The notes under the pieces: model-generated
What the model was told of the DNA's origin: nothing
Database searches by the model: none
Seen by the model: only the letters and a program-made list of their open reading frames with translations
Source of the DNA: Bordetella pseudohinzii
GTDB taxonomy: Bacteria; Pseudomonadota; Gammaproteobacteria; Burkholderiales; Burkholderiaceae_B
NCBI RefSeq assembly: GCF_000657795.2
Contig: NZ_JHEP02000002.1
Coordinates: forward strand, 416,080-480,079
Length of the DNA stretch: 64,000 nt
Direction: 5' to 3'
Shown here: positions 57,066 to 64,000 of the stretch, piece after piece
Numbering within the stretch: the stretch's first letter is position 1
Layout: the number at the start of each line of letters is the position of its first letter
Translations under genes and position numbers: made by a program

Positions 57066-58357
57066 CGCAGGCTCCCCGATTCCAGGCGCAGGCGCAGCGC
57101 CGCCGCCTGGGCCTCATACCGCACATCGACACTGGCCAGCTCGGCCTGCTCCACTTCACGCACCGAATTCATCATGTCCAACCAGCTTTTGCGTCCCGCC
57201 ACATACTGGCGGGAATAGGAATCGGCCACTTCGGCCGCCGTGCCTTGTATGCGCCGCGCCACGTCCAGACGCAGCCGGGCGTCCGTCCATTGGGCCCAGT
57301 CGCTTTCGAACTGCTGCGTCACTTCGCGCACGGCCGCCTCGCGCGCCTGGCGCAGCGACTCGACCTGCGAACGCGCTTCGCTGACCGCCGACACGGCCGA
57401 CAGTCCCGCGCCGGTCTGCCATTGCAGCACCAGCAGCGCGCGATTGGTCGACCCCACGCCGCTGCCGACCAGGGGCGCGCCCTGGACATTCTCAAGCCGC
57501 AGCAATACGGCCGGGCTCAGGACGGCGCGCCGCTCCCGCACCGTGGCTTCGGCCTGCTGCTGCTCCGAACGCAGCCGCTTCAGGCGCGGCGAAAGATCCA
57601 GTGTGCGCGCCAGCAGACTCTCCCGCTCATCCGGCAGACCGGTCTCGTCGGCGGAGCTTCCGATCACACTGCGCACCGGCTCGCCCACCAGCTGCTCCAG
57701 CTGCGCCAAAGCCACGCGCAGCGCCTGCTTGGCGGCGTTGACATCGTTGACGCTGGCCAGCATGCGCGATTGCGCAAGATTGAGGTCGGCCGTGGCGCTG
57801 ACCTCCTGCGCCACCCGCCGGCGTATCATCTCCAGCAGCTTGTCCTGCTGGGCGACATGGCCTTGCGCCACGCGCATGCGTTCCTGCTGACGCAGGGCTT
57901 CGCTGGCGGCGTTGGCCACCTTCAAGCCCAGCTCCAGCTGGGCTTCGCTGATGGCCGCGCCGGCGGCCTGCAGGCGCTGGTCGGCCGCGTCGATGCCGGC
58001 GTCGATACGGCCGCCGGCCCACAGCGGCTGATCCAGCCGGATGGCGCGCGTCGAGCCATTGAGCGAGTCCGAGTTCGAACTGCCCAAGGCGCGCGAGCCC
58101 AGCTCCACGCTGGGTGTGGGGAATCGCTGCCATCCCGCGGCATCGCGGTTGGCCTGCGCGGCGGCCTCGTCGGCGCGCCTCCCTGCCACCGCCGGATGCG
58201 TGCCCTGGGCCGCCTGCAACAAGGCGGGAATGGTCCAGTCGCGCGCAGCCATCGCCAGGGAGGGCGCCAGGCAGCACAGCCCCAGCGCCCATCCAATCTG
58301 CCGCAAGACGCCGCGGCAGGGTCCCGCCAACCGCCCCTTCTGCTTGCTACCCCTCAT
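57062..58357 (-). CDS. TolC-family outer-membrane channel of the type I secretion operon
   Basis: This is a trimeric outer-membrane tunnel protein of 431 residues. A signal peptide is likely (basic start, then WALGLCCLAPSLAMA, cleavage near residue 37). Two outer-membrane-efflux-protein repeats follow: LLQAAQGTHPAVAGRRADEA at about 47-66 and DLSPRLKRLRSEQQQAEATV near 255. The C-terminal YVAGRKSWLDMMNSVREVEQAEL (about 380-402) is typical of T1SS TolC homologues (LapE/AggA). It overlaps the RTX gene and the ABC gene by ATGA at both ends. Confidence 0.93.
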   Translation of the reverse strand: MRGSKQKGRLAGPCRGVLRQIGWALGLCCLAPSLAMAARDWTIPALLQAAQGTHPAVAGRRADEAAAQANRDAAGWQRFPTPSVELGSRALGSSNSDSLNGSTRAIRLDQPLWAGGRIDAGIDAADQRLQAAGAAISEAQLELGLKVANAASEALRQQERMRVAQGHVAQQDKLLEMIRRRVAQEVSATADLNLAQSRMLASVNDVNAAKQALRVALAQLEQLVGEPVRSVIGSSADETGLPDERESLLARTLDLSPRLKRLRSEQQQAEATVRERRAVLSPAVLLRLENVQGAPLVGSGVGSTNRALLVLQWQTGAGLSAVSAVSEARSQVESLRQAREAAVREVTQQFESDWAQWTDARLRLDVARRIQGTAAEVADSYSRQYVAGRKSWLDMMNSVREVEQAELASVDVRYEAQAAALRLRLESGSLR

Positions 58358-61300
58358 GCGTGCGTGATCGTCCCGTTGTTGAATTGCAACTGATCCAGCG
58401 TCACGTTGCTCAACAGGACGGCGGTCGCCGCCACATTGCTGCTGCTGTCACCGTCATAGAGAACCAAGGTGCTGTTGCCCGCCGCATACACGGTAAACGT
58501 GCCATTGGCGTAATTGCCCTGCACCGCGTGGTACGACTGGTTCTCCAGCAGCCCATCGGCCGCCAGGCTGGCATCGGCCAAGTGATCCAGCCAATTGCCA
58601 GGATTGAGCTGGATCTGATCGCCACCGGAGAAGTCCGTGATGATGTCCAGCCCATTGGCGAAAGACAGCATGGTGCCCTGGCTGTCCACGGTCGCGCCGG
58701 TCAAGTGCTTATCCGACATCAGGGGCGTGTCCCCTTGGAAGAACGCAAAGGTATCCGCTCCGGCGTTGCCGGTCAGCGTATCGGCGCCCTTGCCGCCGAT
58801 CAGCACATCTTCGCCCGCGCCGCCGATGAGCGTGTCATTGCCGTGCATGCCGCCAAAGGGACCGCTGGGTGCGCCGGAGCCGTCCTGCCCATAGACGATG
58901 AGGTGCTGGCCGGCCGTCAGCGCCGAACCATCGATGGTGATATTGAGCGTGTTCGGCGCGTTGTCGGTATCGTAGCCCGTCACCCCGATATCGCCGTACA
59001 CCCCGTCGCCATTGAGATCGGCCGAGGCCGTCATGGCGGAGGTCAGCACCACGGTCAGGCCGCCCTGCCCGCCCGTCGTGTTCGACATCACGTCGATGCG
59101 GTCGATATAGCTGACACTGGCCGCGTCATGGAAATCGAAGGTGACATCCGTCGGCGCCGCGCCGATCTGGATGCGGTCCCGGGTCGTCGGGTCGCCGCCG
59201 GCGGCCAGGGTGTTCGGGTTGCCGTCCCATATCGTGTTGGTGCCCGTGATGGTGTCGCCCCACAGCTCGCTCGGATTGCCGCTCATATACTGGATGCGGT
59301 CCGTGCCGTCGCCGCCGTAGAGCGTGTCAGCGCCCAGGCCGCCCACGATACGGTCGTCGCCCGCGCCGCCAAAGACGAGGTCGTCGCCCGCGCCGGTATT
59401 GATGCGGTCCGCGCCGGCGCCGCCATAGATCACATCATTGCCGCTCATCCCGCCAAAGGGCTGATTGGGGCTGCCCAACTGGCCTATCGCGCCGGAACCG
59501 AGCTGGCCATCCACCTGTATCCACTGGTCGGCCGCCAGCGCGCTCGCATCCACCGTGATGCCCACGGTGGTCGGCAGGTTGGCGCCATTGGCATCCGTGG
59601 CATTGGCATAACCCGCGATGCGGATGTCGCCATAGACGCTATCGCCGTTGGCGTCCGCCGAAGCCACCATGTCGGCGGTCAGCACCAGCGTCACATTGCC
59701 GTTCTGCCCGCCCACGCCCGTCAGCACGTCGATGCGGTCGATATAGCTGATGCTGCCCGCCGTGGCGAAATCATAGGTGCCCGCGCCCATGATCTGGATG
59801 CGGTCCAGCGCGGTCGGATCCCCGCCCGCCGCCAGGGTGGCAAGATCGCGGTCCCACACCGTATTGGTGCCGGTCACGATATCGCCGGCCAGGTCCTGCG
59901 GCGTCATGAACTGGATGCGGTCGGTGCCGTCGCCGCCAAAGACGGTGTCGCTCCCGCCGCCGCCCCGGAGGCGATCATCCCCGGCGCCGCCATGGAGCGT
60001 ATCGGCGCCCGCGCCGCCGATCAAAATGTCATTGCCCCGCATACCGCCAAAAGGACCGCTGGACGCGCCGGAGCCGTCCAACCCAATGGCGACCAAGTGC
60101 TGATCGGCCGTCAGCGCCGAACCATCGATGGTGATGTTGAGTGTGGTCGGCGCGTTGTCGGTGTCATAGGCCGTCACGCCGATATCGCCATACACGCCGT
60201 CGCCATTGAGATCAGCCGAGGCCGCCATGCCGGCGGTCAGCACCACGGTCACCCGGCCCTGCCCGCCCGTCGTGTTCGACATCACATCGATGCGGTCGAT
60301 ATAGCTGACGCTGCCCGCCGCATGGAAATCGAAAGTGACATCCGTCGGCGCCGCGCCGATCTGGATACGGTCCCGGGTCGTCGGGTCGCCGCCAGCGGCC
60401 AAGGTGGCGGGATCGCCATTCCAGAGCGTGTTGGTGCCCGTGATGCTATCGCCCAGCAACTCCGCCGGGTCGCCGCTCAGATACTGGATGCGGTCGGTGC
60501 CGTCGCCGCCGTAAATCGTATCGGCGCCCAGGCCCCCAGTGATGCGATCATCCCCCGCGCCGCCATAGATGACGTCATTGCCCAAGCCCGTGTTGATGCG
60601 ATCCGGACCGGCGCTGCCGTAGATGGTGTCGTTGCCGCTCATACCGCCAAAAGGCTGCTGGGCCATGCCCACCGGACCGGTCGCACCCGAACCGACCTGG
60701 CCGTCCACCTGTATCCACTGGCCGGCCGCCAGCCCGCGCGCATCCACGGTGATGCTAGCGGTCGTCGGCAGATTGGCGCCGCTGGCATCGGCGGCGTTGT
60801 CATAGCCCACGACACGGATATCGCCATAGACGCCATCGCCATTGAAATCCGCCGAGGCCGCCATGTCGGCGCTCAGCACAATGGTCACGCTGCCAGGCGC
60901 CGTCCCGCTAAGCGTTGCCGCATAGCTGGGCAGCGGGTTGGGGCCGGCTCCCGTGCCGGACTGCACATCGATACGGTCGATATAGCTGATATTGGCCGTG
61001 CCGAAATCATAGGTACCGCCACCCAGCAACTGGATGCGGTCCTGGGACGTCGGGTCTCCACCCGCGGCCAGGGTGGCCACATCGCGATCCCACACCGTAT
61101 CAGTGCCGCTCACGATGTCGCCGGCCAGATCGTCCGGGCGCGCATACTGGACACGGTCCGCGCCAGCGCCGGCATAGATCGTGTCGGCGCCGCCATTGCC
61201 GCGTATGCGGTCTTCGCCCGCGCCGCCGTAGAGCGTGTCCTTGCCCGACCCGCCCCGCAAAGTATCGTTGCCGTCTCCGCCCATGATGAAGACGCCGGCG

Positions 61301-63888
61301 GTCGCCATGGACTGGTCTATCGTGACGCCGCTGTCGTCGGCCAGATACAGATTCTGGATCAGCGGCGAACTGTTGTTGCCCGCCGCATCCATGATCTGCG
61401 CACTCAGCGTGGCCGTGCCCGAATCCGGCATATTGGACAGCGCGACATCCACATAGCCATTCTGGATATCGGTGGCGGTCAGCGTCCGGCTGCCCGCCGG
61501 GCTGCCGCTGCTGCCGACCATTACGTTGACCCAGACCACATAGCCCACGGCGGCCGCGTCCGCCGACAAGACATCCAAGCCCACGCGGACCATGCCGCCG
61601 GCGTTGTCCGGAATAATGGTCAGGCTGGAGGGAGCCGAAGGCGGCGTCGTATCCAAGATGAAATCAAAGGCCGCGGAAACCGCCCCGACATTGCCCGCCG
61701 CATCCTGCTGGCGCACCAGCACGGACTTGGCGCCATCGCCGGTCAACACGATGCTGCTGCCGCTGCCCATCAGCCAAGTCGCGCCATTGTCCGAGCTGTA
61801 CAGCCAGATCGCGCCGGCCTCCAGACTGGAGACCGTGAGCCTGCCGTCGCTGGTGATGCGGTTGCCGCCGCTGGTGTCCAGAGTCAGCGCCAGCATGGGC
61901 GCCGACGGCGCATACGTATCCACCGTGATGACCAGCGCCCCGCTGGCCGCGCTGACATTGCCCGCCTTGTCCGTGATCGTCGCGGTCAAGGTATTGCCGC
62001 CTTCGGTCAGGCCCGACACACTCACATCCGCCCGGCCCGCCGCAATGTCCGAAGCGGTCAGGACATGCGTGCCCACCGAGGTGCTGCCGTCGTACACCGT
62101 GACAACATCGCCAGCCATCGCCGCCGTGCCATCCGTCGCCGTCGTGCCAAAAGAGACATGCACCACCGCCGTGGTGTTGTTGGTCAACGTGCTATCGGCC
62201 GTCACGCTGCCCACACTCGGCGCGATCCTGTCCAAGGCCGCGGACTGGGCTTCCGAAATCTCCGACAGGTCCGTCGCATTGGCAATATCGGTCGCGGCCG
62301 TATTGGCGGCGGCCTGCGCGCTGGCCGCGGCGTTGGACGCCGTGGTGCCGGCCGTGGCCGCATCGACCCCCGCGGCGGTCAGCGTGCTGCTGACCGCCGC
62401 GGCGACCGCCGTGTTGACCGCCGCGCCCACCGTGGTGCTCAGGTCCACGGCGCCATTGGCGTTGGCAATGACATCGGCCAGTGCGCCGAGCACGCCCGTG
62501 CTGGCGCTGCTTGCGGCATTGGCGCCGTCCGCGCCCTGGGTGCCCGCCGTCGCGTCCGTCGCCGCGGCGGCCGCCTGGGCCATGGCCGTGGCAAGCGTCG
62601 CCGCCGCCTTCTGCGCGGCCACGTCGCCGGCCTGGATAGGATCGTAGGACAGCAGATCGGCAGCCGACAGACCCAGCGCCGCCTTGACCATGGCGGTGGC
62701 ATCCTCCACCGACTGCCCGCTGCCTTGCGCCACCGCGTCGATCAGGGTGGTCAGCGGATTGATCACGGTCGAACCCGCCGGCGCCTTCAATTCGATGGTG
62801 TTGGGCACGCCCGTGTCGATATTGACGCCGCCTTTGGCGATCAGGGTTCCGGACGGCGTATCCACCGGCAGAAAGAAATTGCCATTGGCGTCGGTCCGCA
62901 CGCCCGTATTGAAATCGGCCTTGCCATCGCCATTGGTATCGACCCAGATCTGCGCGCCGCGCACATAGCCGTCAGCCACCGTGGCCGACCCGATCACGAA
63001 ACTGGCCGCATCATTGCCCGCGGCGTCCTGGACCGCCGCCACATCATTGCCGGCAGTCGGGTCGTTATAGCTCACCGACACGTTGTCATGCGCGCCAAAG
63101 GCATTGGTCAGCGTCAGCGTAATCGTCGAACCGTTGATGACAACACTGGCCACCGGATTGGCCGCGCCGCCCGTGGTCACGGCAAACGCCCCAAGCGGCG
63201 GCGGATTGGCCGGATCCAGGGCCTCGTTGTAGGTGATGACGATCGTGCCCGCGCCCGCCGCGCCGCTGTGTGCCTCGACACTGACGAGGACCGGAGCCGT
63301 GTTGTCGGCCGCCGGGCCGCCGGAATTCGTCTCCGGCGTCACGGCAGGGCTGGAACTGCCAGGCTGATTCGACCCGCCGCCCGGTTTCGACGGGCTGTCG
63401 TCGCTGCCACCACCACCGCCGCCGCCACTGGCCGCCGCGGCAATGACACCGACCCCCAACAGGCCCAGCGCCACCAGCGCGCCGGTCGACAGCCCCGCGG
63501 AAGAAGCGCCGGCAGCGGCCCCCTCGGCGCCGTCGGCGCCACCGGAAGCGGCCGAGCTCCCCGACGCGCCGCTGCCCGCGCCCGCATCCGTCTGCGTGGT
63601 CGCGGCCTGGGCCAGCTCGATGCGCTCGCCCGTCGCCTGGAAAGTCTCCTCGGCTGCCGCGCTTTCGATCAAAGTCTCGTCCGTGTCAGTCCGAGCCTGC
63701 GTCCGGGCCTCATCCTGCGGCTGCGCCTCCAGCTTCGCACTCGCCTCGGCCGGCACAATCTCCTCGCCCAGCAAACCGTTCTCCACCGGCTTGCCCGGAT
63801 GTCGTTTCGTCTGCCACTCGCGCTTGCCGCGCGCGCTCTTGCTCATCTGGGGGTCAAGAGTCCCGTTGGTCACTACGGCTGCAGCCAT
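58354..63888 (-). CDS. Giant RTX adhesin-like type I secretion substrate
   Basis: This 1844-residue acidic surface protein is predicted to be exported by the three genes behind it. Order: a charged N-terminus; a hydrophobic segment (134-155) ending in a seven-glycine run; an SwmB-like domain (about 196-300); a DTNGDGKADFN calcium motif (about 315); an Ala-rich helical stretch (about 400-555); bacterial Ig-like domains (about 556-868); four units of about 200 residues (from 869, 1080, 1281 and 1478) that mix RTX nonapeptides such as GGAGDDRITGGLGADTIYGG with beta-rich segments; a last RTX block from 1678; and a C-terminal secretion region (DIITDFSGGDQIQLNP, LVLYDGDSS). No signal peptide. The start has AGGA just before the ATG. 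Ligand and host surface are unknown. Confidence 0.93.
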   Translation of the reverse strand: MAAAVVTNGTLDPQMSKSARGKREWQTKRHPGKPVENGLLGEEIVPAEASAKLEAQPQDEARTQARTDTDETLIESAAAEETFQATGERIELAQAATTQTDAGAGSGASGSSAASGGADGAEGAAAGASSAGLSTGALVALGLLGVGVIAAAASGGGGGGGSDDSPSKPGGGSNQPGSSSPAVTPETNSGGPAADNTAPVLVSVEAHSGAAGAGTIVITYNEALDPANPPPLGAFAVTTGGAANPVASVVINGSTITLTLTNAFGAHDNVSVSYNDPTAGNDVAAVQDAAGNDAASFVIGSATVADGYVRGAQIWVDTNGDGKADFNTGVRTDANGNFFLPVDTPSGTLIAKGGVNIDTGVPNTIELKAPAGSTVINPLTTLIDAVAQGSGQSVEDATAMVKAALGLSAADLLSYDPIQAGDVAAQKAAATLATAMAQAAAAATDATAGTQGADGANAASSASTGVLGALADVIANANGAVDLSTTVGAAVNTAVAAAVSSTLTAAGVDAATAGTTASNAAASAQAAANTAATDIANATDLSEISEAQSAALDRIAPSVGSVTADSTLTNNTTAVVHVSFGTTATDGTAAMAGDVVTVYDGSTSVGTHVLTASDIAAGRADVSVSGLTEGGNTLTATITDKAGNVSAASGALVITVDTYAPSAPMLALTLDTSGGNRITSDGRLTVSSLEAGAIWLYSSDNGATWLMGSGSSIVLTGDGAKSVLVRQQDAAGNVGAVSAAFDFILDTTPPSAPSSLTIIPDNAGGMVRVGLDVLSADAAAVGYVVWVNVMVGSSGSPAGSRTLTATDIQNGYVDVALSNMPDSGTATLSAQIMDAAGNNSSPLIQNLYLADDSGVTIDQSMATAGVFIMGGDGNDTLRGGSGKDTLYGGAGEDRIRGNGGADTIYAGAGADRVQYARPDDLAGDIVSGTDTVWDRDVATLAAGGDPTSQDRIQLLGGGTYDFGTANISYIDRIDVQSGTGAGPNPLPSYAATLSGTAPGSVTIVLSADMAASADFNGDGVYGDIRVVGYDNAADASGANLPTTASITVDARGLAAGQWIQVDGQVGSGATGPVGMAQQPFGGMSGNDTIYGSAGPDRINTGLGNDVIYGGAGDDRITGGLGADTIYGGDGTDRIQYLSGDPAELLGDSITGTNTLWNGDPATLAAGGDPTTRDRIQIGAAPTDVTFDFHAAGSVSYIDRIDVMSNTTGGQGRVTVVLTAGMAASADLNGDGVYGDIGVTAYDTDNAPTTLNITIDGSALTADQHLVAIGLDGSGASSGPFGGMRGNDILIGGAGADTLHGGAGDDRLRGGGGSDTVFGGDGTDRIQFMTPQDLAGDIVTGTNTVWDRDLATLAAGGDPTALDRIQIMGAGTYDFATAGSISYIDRIDVLTGVGGQNGNVTLVLTADMVASADANGDSVYGDIRIAGYANATDANGANLPTTVGITVDASALAADQWIQVDGQLGSGAIGQLGSPNQPFGGMSGNDVIYGGAGADRINTGAGDDLVFGGAGDDRIVGGLGADTLYGGDGTDRIQYMSGNPSELWGDTITGTNTIWDGNPNTLAAGGDPTTRDRIQIGAAPTDVTFDFHDAASVSYIDRIDVMSNTTGGQGGLTVVLTSAMTASADLNGDGVYGDIGVTGYDTDNAPNTLNITIDGSALTAGQHLIVYGQDGSGAPSGPFGGMHGNDTLIGGAGEDVLIGGKGADTLTGNAGADTFAFFQGDTPLMSDKHLTGATVDSQGTMLSFANGLDIITDFSGGDQIQLNPGNWLDHLADASLAADGLLENQSYHAVQGNYANGTFTVYAAGNSTLVLYDGDSSSNVAATAVLLSNVTLDQLQFNNGTITHA
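58900..61290 (-). repeat. Alternating long coding repeats A-B-A'-B' in the RTX gene
   Basis: The DNA repeats with a period of 1194 bp between the two B-type units (for example the segments at 59101 and 60295) and about 1239 bp between the two A-type units (59737 and 60976). A and B share a general plan but are more alike between like letters than between neighbours, so a two-unit block was probably duplicated once. Confidence 0.85.
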
Positions 63889-63945
63889 GTCCTAGCCCTT
63901 TTATCGAAAATTTGTGCGGACGAAACTGACAGAATTCTGAAATAG

Positions 63946-64000
63946 TGTTGCGCGCAAAGTAATAATGAGCCACTTCGCGCAAAGTAAATCTGAGCCACCT
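63946..64000. mobile_element. Probable terminus of an IS21-family element (rest lies outside window)
   Basis: CGCGCAAAGTAA occurs at 63951-63962 and 63976-63987, and TGAGCCAC at 63966-63973 and 63991-63998, a 25-bp tandem period. Short tandem repeats next to a TG terminus, with a GTGGCTCA core on the other strand, are characteristic of IS21-family ends. Only the terminus is in view, so no transposase can be checked. Confidence 0.42.

Noticed and set aside
58900..61290. Regular repeats that might be taken for a CRISPR array
   Set aside because: The repeats are about 600-1200 bp long, in frame and encode RTX units; there are no short direct repeats with unique spacers and no cas genes.
58114..63945. 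A 1943-codon open frame on the plus strand opposite the RTX gene
   Set aside because: Its product is Arg/Gly/His/Ala-rich with no family resemblance and simply mirrors the high-GC codon pattern and repeats of the RTX gene, which has clear domains, a ribosome binding site and operon context.

Overview
The window is GC-rich, densely coded chromosomal DNA from a betaproteobacterium, most likely of the Alcaligenaceae (Bordetella/Achromobacter-like). The evidence for this is an HU-type nucleoid protein with a Lys/Ala-rich tail of the Bordetella BpH2 kind, the parE/parC, trxA-rho, rpmB-rpmG and leuS-lptE-holA-proA neighbourhoods, and the overall codon style. The genus is an inference. No tRNA, rRNA or CRISPR array was found.

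Layout. 1-4821 (minus): topoisomerase IV genes parE and parC with a small YcxB-like membrane protein between them; parC runs off the left edge. 5092-6789 (plus): trxA and rho. 6818-10456 (minus): a 1212-residue YhdP/AsmA-like envelope protein, divergent from glnE (10540). glnE is followed by queH, then sdaA (minus), a Na/phosphate symporter, a HAD phosphatase, a dienelactone hydrolase, a ZIP metal transporter and an MHS-family permease. 21317-26121 (plus): a cytochrome bo oxidase operon cyoABCD followed by a SURF1 gene whose 3' end overlaps that of polA. A LOG-family gene, two paralogous secreted proteins of unknown function, a thiolase, a fused tautomerase and a glycine betaine/proline-type ABC transporter (proVWX-like) come next, then a cyclopropane fatty acid synthase, a Bcr/CflA drug exporter, rpmB-rpmG, an orphan periplasmic binding protein and a SulP transporter.

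42925-54116: the HU-like protein, a MarR/MFS pair, leuS-lptE-holA-proA, a small membrane protein coupled to a GNAT gene, an amidase, a second small GNAT and a YchJ protein.

54127-63888 (minus) is the most distinctive region. It is a four-gene operon with ATGA-type overlaps at every junction that encodes a 1844-residue RTX adhesin-like protein followed by its own TolC-like channel, ABC exporter and HlyD-like adaptor. The adhesin carries four roughly 200-residue units in an A-B-A'-B' order. Each unit joins RTX calcium repeats to a beta-rich segment with an EF-hand-like D-x-N-G-D motif. The last ~55 bases of the window hold a 25-bp-period repeat that looks like the end of an IS21-family insertion sequence lying just upstream of this operon.

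Candidate regulatory sites include paired DnaA-box-like 9-mers over the parE start, an 11-bp-period repeat (Pho-box-like) before the phosphate symporter, an AT-rich perfect palindrome before the ZIP gene, a MarR-type inverted repeat, and several intrinsic terminators.
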